Source: G963674835 sp963674835 (lineage in GTDB: Bacteria; Planctomycetota; Planctomycetia; Pirellulales; Thermoguttaceae). From it: a DNA stretch of 64,000 nt. Location of the stretch: NCBI GenBank assembly GCA_963674835.2, contig CAXXKC010000003.1, positions 3,162,001 to 3,226,000 of the forward strand. Direction: 5' to 3'. The notes beneath the pieces are model-generated. The model did not search any database, was not told the origin of the DNA, and saw only the letters and a program-made list of their open reading frames with translations. Shown here one piece after another: positions 47,006 to 56,231 of the stretch (position 1 is the first letter of the stretch; the number at the start of each line of letters is the position of its first letter). Position numbers and translations under genes: made by a program.

Positions 47006-48133
47006 GTGTCCAAAAGCGCTGAAAAGATCGAGCGATTGCGATGCGCTCTGTCCCACCGCGAAGGCGACCGCGTTCCGGTGGGCGAGTTCTTCTGGACCGG
47101 CTTTCTCAAACAGTACCGCTGCAAGATGGGCGACGATTTCGACCCCTACCGCCACTTCGACCTCGACTACATCGTCATCACGCCCAATCTGGATCCCCAC
47201 CTCCAACCCTTCGAAATTGTCCAACAGTCCGGCGAAGACATCGTCCTCAAGACGGGCTTCGGCGCCACCATCCGCCGCTCCGGCGACAAGCCGATGCCGC
47301 ACTACGAGGCCTTCTCCGTCACCCAGCCCGAGCAAATGGCCGCCTTCGAGTTTGACGACCCCGCTGCGCCCGCGCGGTTCAACGCTGGCGGCGACGATCA
47401 GATCAACGGCGTCGGCGACGACCTAGTCCGAAACCTGCCCCCCTGGGACCAGCGCGTCGACCAATACGTCGACGATTTCGCCGTCTTCGGCTCCATCTGC
47501 GAACCCTACGAATACCTGTGGCGCATCATCGGCTCCGAAAACGCTCTCTACTGGATGGTCACCGACCCCGAGCTCTTCCAGCAATTCGTCGATCGCGTCG
47601 GCCAGTATCTCTTGCAACTCACGCGCGCCCAGATCGACGCTGGCAAGGGCCGCCTCTCAGGCATGTACATCTGGGGCGACGTCGCCTACGTCAACGGCAT
47701 GCTCTTCGGCGCTCGCCGATGGCGCGAACTGCTCATGCCCCACGTGCGCGCCCTGATCGACCTCTGCCACGAGCACGGCCTCATGACCATCTACCACGGC
47801 TGCGGCGATGCCCGCGATATCTTCGACGACCTCGTCCGCATCGGCCTCGACGGCTACAACCCCCTGGAAGCCAAGGCCGGCCTCGACGTCGTCCAATTGA
47901 AACAGCAGTACGGCGGCCGCCTGGCGTTCGTCGGCAACCTCGATGTCCGCGTCCTCGAAAAGGGCGACCCCGAAGCCATTCGGCGCGAAGTCCGCTACAA
48001 ACTCCAAGCCGCCCGCGGCGGCGGCTGGATCTTCCAATCTGATCACTCTATCTCCAGCAACGTCACGCCCGAAAGCTATGAACTGGCCATCCGTACCCTG
48101 CGAAAACTTGGGACCTATCCGCTGAAGCTCTGA
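47006..48133 (+). CDS. URO-D superfamily methyltransferase homologue, second cysteine lost
   Basis: 375 residues from GTG 47006, preceded by AAGGA at 46993. Same family as the gene upstream (ALSHREGDRVPVGEFFW; no RQAGR). The H-x-C part of the zinc motif is kept (H264, C266 in YHGCGD), but the position matching the third ligand is Phe/Gln (IFQSDH). The pair thus has one member with a full ligand set and one with a partial set, suggesting different roles or a heteromer. The C-terminal SDHSISSNVTPESYELA is typical of the subfamily. The next gene starts 14 bp downstream. Confidence 0.8.
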   Translation: MSKSAEKIERLRCALSHREGDRVPVGEFFWTGFLKQYRCKMGDDFDPYRHFDLDYIVITPNLDPHLQPFEIVQQSGEDIVLKTGFGATIRRSGDKPMPHYEAFSVTQPEQMAAFEFDDPAAPARFNAGGDDQINGVGDDLVRNLPPWDQRVDQYVDDFAVFGSICEPYEYLWRIIGSENALYWMVTDPELFQQFVDRVGQYLLQLTRAQIDAGKGRLSGMYIWGDVAYVNGMLFGARRWRELLMPHVRALIDLCHEHGLMTIYHGCGDARDIFDDLVRIGLDGYNPLEAKAGLDVVQLKQQYGGRLAFVGNLDVRVLEKGDPEAIRREVRYKLQAARGGGWIFQSDHSISSNVTPESYELAIRTLRKLGTYPLKL

Positions 48134-48147
48134 ATGGGAGCAACGTC

Positions 48148-49077
48148 ATGCAGCAAACGCTTGTCGTCACCGGCTACGGCGGCTTCGTAGCCGGCAGCGT
48201 CGTCTGGCAAGCCGCGCGCAGCGGCCAATGGAATGTTCACGCCCTCTCCTTGACCGAAGATCCCGATCCGTCGGCACCGTTCCACGTCCACCGGTTCGAC
48301 CTCTGCGACGCGCCCCGCCTCGAAGCCGCCTTCGCCCACATCGCCCCCCACGCCGTCATCCACACTGCCGCGCTGGCCGACATCGACTACTGCCAGAACA
48401 ACCAGCCGCAGGCCCAGCGCGTCAACGTCGACGTCACCCGCCATCTGGCCGAACTCTGCCGCGACTCCGGCGCCAAGCTCATCCTCTGCTCCACCGACAG
48501 CGTCTTCGACGGCACCAAGGGCATGTACTCCGAGGAAGATACGCCCCGGCCGCTGAACCACTACGCCCAGACCAAGGTGCACGCGGAACAAGTCGTGCGA
48601 CAAACCGTCCCCCGCGGCGTCGTCACCCGACTGTCCCTTGTCATGGGGCTGCCCGTGCTCGGCGCCGGAAACTCCTTTCTCGCCCGTATGCTCGACGCGC
48701 TGGCGCGCGGAGCTCCGGTCACCTTCCCCGCCAACGAAATCCGCACGCCCGTCGATGTGATCACCGTGGGCCGCGCCCTCTTGGAAATCGCTGCCGGCGA
48801 CTTCACCGGAACCATCCACCTCGCCGGCTCTACCCGCCTCAATCGCTTCGAAATGGCCTGTTTTCTCGCCGAGCGCTTCGGCTACCCGCGCCGGCTGGTC
48901 CTTGCCGCCGATTCCAATGCCATTCCCGGTCGGGCGCCGCGCCCCAACGACGCCTCCCTCGACAACGCCAAAGCCCGGCGCCTCCTCACCACTCCCATGC
49001 AGACGCTGTCCGCCGGCCTCGACCTCGTCCTGCAGATGAAGGATCTCCAGAACCATGAATCCCCCAGTCAAGCATGA
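48148..49077 (+). CDS. RmlD-like sugar-nucleotide reductase (extended SDR)
   Basis: 309 residues, ribosome site GGGAG. The Rossmann nucleotide motif is GYGGFVAG at residues ~9-16; CSTDSVFDG precedes the YxxxK pair Y139/K143 (HYAQTK), as in dTDP-4-dehydrorhamnose reductases. RmlD reduces the 4-keto group of a dTDP sugar with NAD(P)H. Here it is surrounded by catabolic-looking genes and no rmlA/B/C, so it may act on a different keto sugar. It overlaps the following aminotransferase by 23 bp, implying coupled translation. Confidence 0.8.
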   Translation: MQQTLVVTGYGGFVAGSVVWQAARSGQWNVHALSLTEDPDPSAPFHVHRFDLCDAPRLEAAFAHIAPHAVIHTAALADIDYCQNNQPQAQRVNVDVTRHLAELCRDSGAKLILCSTDSVFDGTKGMYSEEDTPRPLNHYAQTKVHAEQVVRQTVPRGVVTRLSLVMGLPVLGAGNSFLARMLDALARGAPVTFPANEIRTPVDVITVGRALLEIAAGDFTGTIHLAGSTRLNRFEMACFLAERFGYPRRLVLAADSNAIPGRAPRPNDASLDNAKARRLLTTPMQTLSAGLDLVLQMKDLQNHESPSQA

Positions 49078-50251
49078 CCTCCAAATCAAGTTCGGCAGCC
49101 AGTACGGCGAAGAAGAAAAAGCCGCCTTGCTCGACGTGCTGGCCAAAGGCGCTCCAACCAGCGGCGAGGCGTGCATCGCCTTCGAGAAAGCCTTCGCCAG
49201 CTACTGCGGTGTCCAATACGCCCGCTGCACCACCAACGGCACCGCCTCCTTGTTTCTATCGATGGTCGCCATCGGCATCCGCCCCGGTGACCGCGTCATC
49301 ACCACCCCCGTCACCTGGATCGCCACCGCGGCCGCGGCCGCCGTCCTGGGCGCCGAAATCGACTTCGTCGATGTCGACCCCGATACCTACAACCTCGACC
49401 CCCGCCCGCTCGAAGACGCCATTCGCCCCAATACCCGCGCCATCATCCCCGTCCATCTCTACGGGCAATGCTGCGACATGGATCCCATCCTCGCCATCGC
49501 CCGAAAGCACGCCCTCCACGTCGTCGAAGACGCCTGCCACGCTGTCGGCGCCCAATACCGCGACCGCAAGGCCGGATCCATGGGAACCACCGGCTGCTTC
49601 AGCTTCCACGAACAAAAGAACATGTCCACCCTGGGCGAAGGCGGCATGATCGTCACCGACGACGCTGACCTCATGGAACGAATCGCCCTGTACCGTTCCC
49701 ACTGCACCCGCGTCTACGGCAAGAGCACCAAGTACTGCAGCCTCGACGAAAACCGCTTCCCCATGGAAAAGCGATTCTGGTTCCAGGACTTCGACGACTG
49801 CGGCTACAACTTCCGCATGACCGACATCCAGGCCGCCGTCGGACTCGTGCAACTCGCGAAACTCGACGCGCTCAACCAGCGGCGCGTCGCCAACGCCGCT
49901 CGCCTCACCCAAGGACTCCACGACGTCCCCGGCCTGACCCTTCCCAGGATCGCCGACGGCAACACCCACGTGTTCCATCTCTATCCCGTCATGATCGACC
50001 CCGACCGCTTCGGACGCACCAAAGAAGATTTCGTCTACGAGATGCTCCACCAGCGCGGTGTCAAGATCGGAACCCACTATATCCCGCTCCCCTGGACAAC
50101 CGCCTTCCGCAAACGCGGTTACCGCAAAGGCATGTTCCCGGTGGCCGACCGGATCGGCGACCACTTGGTCACGCTCCCCATCCACCCGCGCCAGACTCCC
50201 GAAGCGATCGACTACCTGATCGAAAGCGTCCTCGCCATGTATCGCCGATGA
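49055..50251 (+). CDS. DegT/DnrJ/EryC1/StrS-family PLP aminotransferase
   Basis: 398 residues. The family hallmarks are TTNGTASLFLSM near the N-terminus, VEDACHAVGAQY, and the PLP lysine K188 in FHEQKNMSTLGEGG. These enzymes usually aminate a keto sugar nucleotide using glutamate or glutamine; some are dehydratases. Together with the RmlD-like reductase it could make or interconvert an amino sugar, but a catabolic use (deamination) would also fit the operon. The ribosome site AAGGAT is inside the upstream coding end. The symporter gene starts 28 bp downstream. Confidence 0.88.
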   Translation: MNPPVKHDLQIKFGSQYGEEEKAALLDVLAKGAPTSGEACIAFEKAFASYCGVQYARCTTNGTASLFLSMVAIGIRPGDRVITTPVTWIATAAAAAVLGAEIDFVDVDPDTYNLDPRPLEDAIRPNTRAIIPVHLYGQCCDMDPILAIARKHALHVVEDACHAVGAQYRDRKAGSMGTTGCFSFHEQKNMSTLGEGGMIVTDDADLMERIALYRSHCTRVYGKSTKYCSLDENRFPMEKRFWFQDFDDCGYNFRMTDIQAAVGLVQLAKLDALNQRRVANAARLTQGLHDVPGLTLPRIADGNTHVFHLYPVMIDPDRFGRTKEDFVYEMLHQRGVKIGTHYIPLPWTTAFRKRGYRKGMFPVADRIGDHLVTLPIHPRQTPEAIDYLIESVLAMYRR

Positions 50252-50279
50252 ACTGAACCATCCAAGCGGAGACCTCACC

Positions 50280-51875
50280 ATGCTCTTGGGACTACTGGAA
50301 TCCGTGCGACTGGGTCTGCTCGACACGGTCATCCTTCTCGCCTATCTGGCGATCGTCGCGTTCATCGGATTCCGCGTCGCTCGGCGCGAGAAGAAAACCA
50401 CCGAAGAGTACTTCCTCGCCGGGTTCAATATCCCCTGGTACGCCATCGGACTCTCCATGGTCGCCAGCAGCATCAGCACCGAACAGTTCATCGGCGAGGT
50501 GGGCTACGCCTACACGTACGGACTCGCCGTCGCCAACTGGGAATGGCTCAACTTCGTCGCCCTCTCAGTCCTCATCTGGATCTTCATCCCCTTCTACATT
50601 CGCGGCAAGGTCACCACCATGCCCGAATTCCTCCAGCGCCGTTACGGACCCGTGCCGCGGGCCATCTTCGCCTGGCTCACCGTCATCAGCTATATGATCG
50701 TCAACCTCCCCCTCGTCCTCTACGGCGGCGGCGTCGCGCTGAACTATATCTTCAACACGCCCATCTTCTGGTCGGCCGTGCTCCTCGCCGTGCTCACCGG
50801 CGCCTATACGGTCTACGGCGGCCTCGCGAGTGTCGTCTGGACCGACGTGTTCCAATGCGTCCTCCTCCTCTTAGGCGGACTCCTCATCTTCTTCGTCGGA
50901 CTGCACCATGTCGGATGGGATGCCATCCGCTCGACCGGCGACCGCGCCCACCTGATCCTCCCCGCCGACCACCCCACGCTCCCCTGGACCGCAATCCTCG
51001 CCATCGCAATCAGCACCAATACCTGGTACTTCTGCACAAACCAATACATCAACCAGCGCTGCCTGGCTGCCCGCGACGAATGGCATGCCAAAATCGGTAT
51101 CGTCTTCTGCGGCTTTCTCGGAGCGCTGCTCGGACTCTCCGTCGCCGTCCCCGGACTGATCGCCCACGCCATCAATCCCGGCCTCAAAGATCCCAACCAG
51201 GCCTATCCCTTCCTCGTGACGGCCCTCCTCCCCACCGCCCTCCAAGGTATCATCCTCGCTGCGCTCGTCAGCGCCATCATGTCCACGATCTCCGCGCTCG
51301 TGAACTCCACGGCCACCGTATTCACCATCGATATCTTCCACCAGGTCTACCGCCGCGAAATCTCCCAGGCACGCCTCATCACCGTCGGACGATGGTGCGG
51401 TGTCGTTACCCTCATCATCGGCATCGCCTGCGTCCCCATCGTCGGCATGTGGCAGCACATCTTCGCCTACTGCCAGGAAATCTGGGTCCTCCTCGCCGGC
51501 CCGACCGTCGCCGTCTTCGTCGTCGGCGTCTTCTGGCCTCGGGCGACCAATACCGCCGCCACCGTTACGCTCGCAACCTCCTTCCCGCTGGTGACCGTCC
51601 CCTACCTCCAGAAATTCTACCCCTTCCTCCCCAAGGCAATCGAGAATATCTACGTCTTCGGGCTGCTCGTCCTCGGAGGCAGCGTCGTTCTCATGATCGT
51701 CGTCAGCCTGCTCACGCCTCCTCCTCCGCCCGAAAAGGCCTACGGCCTGCTCTGGCGCCCGTCCATGCTCCGGCTCCCCGCGACAATCGCGAAACGACCC
51801 TGGTACAAAAGCGTCGTTCTGTGGTGGGCACTCTTCATCGTTATGTTCGTCGCCCTCTACGTTTGGCTCTGGTAG
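50280..51875 (+). CDS. Sodium/solute symporter (SSS family)
   Basis: 531 residues with ~13-14 membrane segments, ribosome site GGAGA. SSS features: the N-terminal TVILLAYLAIVAFIGFRVAR helix, the EEYFLAGFNIPWYAIGLSMVAS loop, TGAYTVYGGLASVVWTDVFQ and the Na2-site-like SAIMSTISALVNSTATVFT stretch. Close SSS relatives in sugar operons carry glucose, galactose, myo-inositol or sialic acid with Na+. Placement between an aminotransferase and a sugar kinase suggests it imports the operon's substrate. Confidence 0.9.
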   Translation: MLLGLLESVRLGLLDTVILLAYLAIVAFIGFRVARREKKTTEEYFLAGFNIPWYAIGLSMVASSISTEQFIGEVGYAYTYGLAVANWEWLNFVALSVLIWIFIPFYIRGKVTTMPEFLQRRYGPVPRAIFAWLTVISYMIVNLPLVLYGGGVALNYIFNTPIFWSAVLLAVLTGAYTVYGGLASVVWTDVFQCVLLLLGGLLIFFVGLHHVGWDAIRSTGDRAHLILPADHPTLPWTAILAIAISTNTWYFCTNQYINQRCLAARDEWHAKIGIVFCGFLGALLGLSVAVPGLIAHAINPGLKDPNQAYPFLVTALLPTALQGIILAALVSAIMSTISALVNSTATVFTIDIFHQVYRREISQARLITVGRWCGVVTLIIGIACVPIVGMWQHIFAYCQEIWVLLAGPTVAVFVVGVFWPRATNTAATVTLATSFPLVTVPYLQKFYPFLPKAIENIYVFGLLVLGGSVVLMIVVSLLTPPPPPEKAYGLLWRPSMLRLPATIAKRPWYKSVVLWWALFIVMFVALYVWLW

Positions 51876-51887
51876 ATCAACTTGCCC

Positions 51888-53300
51888 ATGCCGACCTTCC
51901 AAGAAACGTTCGAACAAACAGTTCTTGACCTCCTCAGTCGAAACGAGCTGTTCCGCTCCGGCCGCCCGCTCTTCATCGCCCGCGCCCCGGGCAGGTTGGA
52001 CCTGATGGGCGGCAACGACGACTACACCGGCGGCCTGGTCTTCGAGATGACCATCCGCGAAGCCACCTGGTGCGCCGCGCAGCTCCGCGACGATGATCGC
52101 CTCGTGCTCCTCAACAAAACCGCCGGTCAGGCCGGATGGAAAGACCTCGTCCAGTGCCCGCTCGACGATGTCCGCGACGAACAGGCCCTGCGCACCCGAG
52201 TCAACGCCTCCCCCGACCTGCGCTGGACCGCTTACGTCTTGGGCAACTTCCACTACCTCCTCAAGCGCTTCGCCCCCCTCGTCCAAAACCGCGGCCTCAC
52301 CCTCTACATGGAATCGCAGGTGCCTCTGAACAAGGGCGTCAGCTCCTCGGCCGCCATCGAAGTCGCCGTCATGAAAGCCGCCTGCGCCGCGTACCGTATC
52401 GCCCTCGAAGGCACTGACCTGGCCCTCGCATGCCAGTGGGTCGAAAACGTCGTCGCCGGCTCTGCCTGCGGTGTCATGGACCAGATCACCGTCGTGCTCG
52501 GCGACGAAGACTGCGTCCTGCCCCTCGTCTGCCAACCCTGCAATCCCGAGCCGCTCGTCCGCCTGCCCCGCCAGCTCCAGTGCTGGGCAGTCGACTCCGG
52601 CGCCAGCCACGAAGTGGCCGGTATCGAGTACGAAGCCGCCCGCGCCGCAGCCTTCATGGGCTACAAACTCATCTGCGATCGCGAAAACCTCCCGGTCACA
52701 CCCGACGCCTCCAGCGAGATTCCCCGCTTCACCGACCCGCGCTATGGCGGCTACCTCGCCAACGTGCCCCTGTCCCTCTTCCGCGAGCGCTATGAGGCGG
52801 CGCTCCCCGAGACGCTGACCGGCGCCGCGTACTTGGCCGCCGCCCAGAACCACGTCGATCCGTTCACGCGCTGCTTGCCCGAGTTTCCCTACCGCGTCCG
52901 CGCCAATACCCGCTACGCCGTCGAAGAGAACCAACGCGTGCAGCTCTTCTCCGAGCTGGCCCGCTCCGCCGCCTCCGACCGAGCCTTCCGGCTCCTCGGC
53001 GACCTCATGTACCAGTCGCACTACGCCTACACCGAGTGCGGCTTGGCCAGTGCGGCGACCGATCTGTTGGTGGCCCTCGCCCGCCAAGAAGGACCTGAGC
53101 AAGGCATCTTCGGCGCAAAGATCACCGGAGGTGGCGCCGGCGGCACCGTCGCCGTGCTCGGCCGGCGCGACGCCAGGCCCGCCTTGGATCGCATCGTCTC
53201 GCGCTATGGCGACGCTCGCGGCTGTCAGCCCTACGTCTTCGAAGGCAGCTCCCCCGGCGCCGACCGCTTCGGCATTCGCACCCTCGCTGGCCCCGCCTGA
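51888..53300 (+). CDS. GHMP sugar kinase, L-arabinokinase-like
   Basis: 470 residues from ATG 51888 (a TTG two codons earlier is possible; neither has a strong ribosome site). The N-terminal APGRLDLMGGNDDYTGG replaces the GEHTDY of galactokinase with the GG-x-x-DY form of plant arabinokinase. The ATP loop is PLNKGVSSSAAIE; CGVMDQITVVLG and WAVDSGASHEVAG also follow the arabinokinase pattern; and the C-terminal GHMP motif is KITGGGAGG. Such kinases phosphorylate free sugars at the anomeric carbon, giving sugar-1-phosphates. With the mutarotase and symporter this makes a coherent uptake module. The exact sugar is not determined. It is the last gene of the operon, 12 bp after the symporter. Confidence 0.85.
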   Translation: MPTFQETFEQTVLDLLSRNELFRSGRPLFIARAPGRLDLMGGNDDYTGGLVFEMTIREATWCAAQLRDDDRLVLLNKTAGQAGWKDLVQCPLDDVRDEQALRTRVNASPDLRWTAYVLGNFHYLLKRFAPLVQNRGLTLYMESQVPLNKGVSSSAAIEVAVMKAACAAYRIALEGTDLALACQWVENVVAGSACGVMDQITVVLGDEDCVLPLVCQPCNPEPLVRLPRQLQCWAVDSGASHEVAGIEYEAARAAAFMGYKLICDRENLPVTPDASSEIPRFTDPRYGGYLANVPLSLFRERYEAALPETLTGAAYLAAAQNHVDPFTRCLPEFPYRVRANTRYAVEENQRVQLFSELARSAASDRAFRLLGDLMYQSHYAYTECGLASAATDLLVALARQEGPEQGIFGAKITGGGAGGTVAVLGRRDARPALDRIVSRYGDARGCQPYVFEGSSPGADRFGIRTLAGPA

Positions 53301-53458
53301 TTCCACCCAATCGCTCACCACGGCCGCCTCCGAGATTTCACCCGCGCATCCCGGCCGATCGTCCAGAAAGTCCCGAAAACGCCGAGAAACGACGCCCCCA
53401 AGCCCTGCTACGGTTGGGCACTCTCGCGCCTTTACCGCCGGCCGCCCACAGCCACCTA

Positions 53459-53489
53459 TTGGAACCCCAAGGGGTGTGCAGAGTATGAT
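53459..53489 (+). promoter_or_regulatory. Putative promoter
   Basis: TTGGAA, 19-bp spacer, TATGAT, ~60 bp before the ATG at 53548. It separates the glycosidase gene from the operon upstream. Confidence 0.4.
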
Positions 53490-53547
53490 AGCGTAGTACT
53501 TCTCGCGTCCCGACAACCCGTCCCGATTCCAGCAAGGGGACCGCGCC

Positions 53548-56082
53548 ATGAACGGCCACAGCAACAACCGCGGCACGCCAACGAACGGACTCCCGCAATC
53601 TCGGCTCAATCCTTTCCCTTGCCGTCCCGACTCGCCGCTCCCCGCGTCGATGAGCCCAGTCGTCGCGTCGCGACTTGTCACCGCGATTTTCGCGGCAATC
53701 CTTCTCGCCACACTCCACGGCCCATCGAGGGCGGACGACAAATCTCCCGCTACCGAAATCGATCTGACCCACGCCGTCGTCCTCACCCCGCCCGATATAA
53801 GCGGGCCCCAGCGCAAAGCCGTCGATCTCCTGCTCGACGAAGTCGAACATCGCTCCCGCCTGCGCTGGACCGAAGCGCACGCTTGGCCCGGCGACGACCG
53901 CCCGGTGATCGCCGTCGACTTGGTTTCGCACCTCAAATCGTTGGCCGGCCCGCACGCCGCGTCGTGGCGTGAAAAGCCCGCTCCGCTCGCCCCCGAAGGC
54001 TTCACCTTGCGCTCCGTCGCCGGCAAAGCCGTGTTCGTCGCCGGCAACGACCCCCGCGGCGTGCTCTTTGGCGTCGGGCGGTTGCTCCGCGCCATGCACA
54101 TGACCCGCGACAAGGTATGCGTGTCCGGCAGCCTCGACATCACCACCGCGCCCAAGTATCCACTTCGAGGGCACCAACTCGGTTTTCGTCCCAAGGTGAA
54201 TACTTACGACGGCTGGACCGTTCCCATGTGGGAGCAGTACCTGCGCGATCTGGCCGTCTTCGGCACCAATGCCATCGAGCTACTGCCACCCCGTACCGAC
54301 GACGACTCCGATAGCCCCCACTTCCCCAAATCCCAAATCGACATGATGAAGGCCGTGTCGCAACTGGCCGACGACTACGGGCTCGACGTCTGGGTGTGGT
54401 ATCCGGCCATGGGCGTCAACTACGCCAAGCCCGAAACCATCCAAGCCGCCCTCGACGAGTGGCGCGACGTGCTCTCAAAGCTGCCGCGCGTCGACGCCGT
54501 CTTCGTCCCCAGCGGCGATCCCGGCCACTTGGCCCCCGCCCACCTCTTCGATTTCCTCGAAAAGGCCGCCGTCGCGGTGCGAAGCGCCCACCCCAAAACA
54601 CAACTCTGGGTCTCCACGCAGAGCTTCAATCTCGAAGGAACCGCCGAGTTCCTCGACCTGCTCAAGACCCGCCAGCCGTCTTGGCTCAACGGAATCGCCT
54701 ACGGGCCGCAGAACCGAATCCCGCTCCCCGATCTGCGCCAAGCAGTTCCCAAAACCTACCCGATCCGCCACTATCCCGACATCACCCACTCCGTCCAGTG
54801 CCAGTTCCCCATGGGCCAGTGGGACCCCGCCTACGGCTTCACCGAGCAACGCGAAGTCATCAATCCCCGGCCCGTCGATTTCGCCAACATCATCCGGCAA
54901 ACCGACAAGTACACCATCGGCTTCCTCACCTACTCCGAAGGCTGCAACGACGACGTCAACAAGATCGTTTGGAGCTGCCTGGGCTGGGACCCCGACATGC
55001 CCATCATCGAATGCTTGCGCCAATACGGCCGCTACTTCGTCGCCGACGAACTGGCCGATCCGTTCGCCCAGGGGCTGCTCGCCTTGGAGCGCAACTGGCA
55101 CGGCCCGCTGCTGACCAATCGCGACGTGTTCACGACCCTCGCCCAGTTCCAAACGATGGAGCGAGCGGCGTCACCCCGAGTGCTGCTCCAGTGGCGATTC
55201 CAACAGGCCCTCTACCGCGCCTATTACGATGCCTACGTGGCGCGTCGCCTCGCCTACGAAACCGAGCTCCAGCAACAGGCCCTCGACGTCTTGCGCCAGT
55301 CGCCTCGCCTCGGCGCGCTGGTCGCCATGGATCAGGCCGAGCAAATTCTCGACAAAGCGGTCGTGACCCCGGTCGCCCAGGATCTCCGCGCCCGCGTTTT
55401 CGAGCTGGCCGAAGCCCTCTACCAGAGCATCCGCATGCAACTGAGCGTGCCGCGCTACAAGGCCATCGGCGTCGACCGCGGCGCCAACCTCGACCTCATC
55501 GACGTCCCCCTGAATGACCGCACATGGCTAAAAGACCGCTTCGCCGAAATCCGCAAGACTGACGAAGAGCCCCAACGCCTCCACCAACTCGACACGATCG
55601 TCAACTGGAACAATCCCGGCCCCGGCGGATTCTACGACAACCTCGGCAGCCTCGTCCAACGGCCGCACCTCGTCTGCCAGCCGCCCGCCCAGTCCGATCC
55701 CGAATATCGCCAGGCGCCCCTCTTGGGTACGGACGCCGATGCGAGCGCCAAGACGGCTTGGCGCGCTTACACCGAAACGCGCTACGACTCGCCGCTGCGC
55801 CTCCACTACGACGGACTCGATCCCCAGGCCCGTTACAAAGTCCGTGTCGTTTACTCCGGCGACAACTTCGCCGCTAAGATGCGGCTCGTGGCCGACGACC
55901 AGTTCGAAGTCCATCCCTATCTTGCCAAGCAACACCCCGTCCGCCCCGTCGAGTTCGACGTCCCGCCCGATGCCACTCACGACGGCTCCTTGACGCTCGC
56001 CTGGACCCAGAGTCCAGACTACCGCGGCAACGGCCGTGGCTGCCAGGTGGCCGAAGTCTGGCTCATCCGCAAGACACCGTAG
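53548..56082 (+). CDS. Exported glycoside hydrolase-like protein with GH20b-type N-domain
   Basis: 844 residues, ribosome site AAGGGGA 7 nt upstream. The signal anchor is preceded by an unusually long 42-residue n-region (the core VTAIFAAILLATLHG starts near residue 44); an internal ATG at residue 35 would give a standard signal. Residues ~70-190 match the GH20b-type domain that precedes the barrel in GH20, GH67 and GH84 enzymes (VAGNDPRGVLFGVGRLLRAM). A TIM barrel follows (PLRGHQLGFRPKVNTYDGW, LDVWVWYPAMG, DAVFVPSGDPGH, GFLTYSEGCNDD) with likely acidic catalytic residues in the last two. The C-terminal ~190 residues are partly beta. Its relation to alpha-glucuronidase-type enzymes is an inference from the domain order. 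Confidence 0.65.
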   Translation: MNGHSNNRGTPTNGLPQSRLNPFPCRPDSPLPASMSPVVASRLVTAIFAAILLATLHGPSRADDKSPATEIDLTHAVVLTPPDISGPQRKAVDLLLDEVEHRSRLRWTEAHAWPGDDRPVIAVDLVSHLKSLAGPHAASWREKPAPLAPEGFTLRSVAGKAVFVAGNDPRGVLFGVGRLLRAMHMTRDKVCVSGSLDITTAPKYPLRGHQLGFRPKVNTYDGWTVPMWEQYLRDLAVFGTNAIELLPPRTDDDSDSPHFPKSQIDMMKAVSQLADDYGLDVWVWYPAMGVNYAKPETIQAALDEWRDVLSKLPRVDAVFVPSGDPGHLAPAHLFDFLEKAAVAVRSAHPKTQLWVSTQSFNLEGTAEFLDLLKTRQPSWLNGIAYGPQNRIPLPDLRQAVPKTYPIRHYPDITHSVQCQFPMGQWDPAYGFTEQREVINPRPVDFANIIRQTDKYTIGFLTYSEGCNDDVNKIVWSCLGWDPDMPIIECLRQYGRYFVADELADPFAQGLLALERNWHGPLLTNRDVFTTLAQFQTMERAASPRVLLQWRFQQALYRAYYDAYVARRLAYETELQQQALDVLRQSPRLGALVAMDQAEQILDKAVVTPVAQDLRARVFELAEALYQSIRMQLSVPRYKAIGVDRGANLDLIDVPLNDRTWLKDRFAEIRKTDEEPQRLHQLDTIVNWNNPGPGGFYDNLGSLVQRPHLVCQPPAQSDPEYRQAPLLGTDADASAKTAWRAYTETRYDSPLRLHYDGLDPQARYKVRVVYSGDNFAAKMRLVADDQFEVHPYLAKQHPVRPVEFDVPPDATHDGSLTLAWTQSPDYRGNGRGCQVAEVWLIRKTP

Positions 56083-56137
56083 CGCCCGCCGCCTCGCCCC
56101 TTGCGCACCCAAGCGACCGGGAATTCGCAATCCGCGT

Positions 56138-56231
56138 TAGAGCGCACCGGCGTATGTGCAACGTGTGTTGCGCTTTCGAAACCGCAGAGACACGCCGCCA
56201 CAAACGCTGCAGTTCAGTGCGACACGCTCTA
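56138..56231 (+). repeat. Structured dispersed element, copy B
   Basis: 94 bp bounded by TAGAGCG (56138-56144) and CGCTCTA (56225-56231), homologous over its full length to 30259-30349. The inner stem is GTGTTGC/GAGACAC. It lies between two converging glycosidase genes, and its right arm supplies the stop codon (TAG) of the minus-strand gene. Confidence 0.75.
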
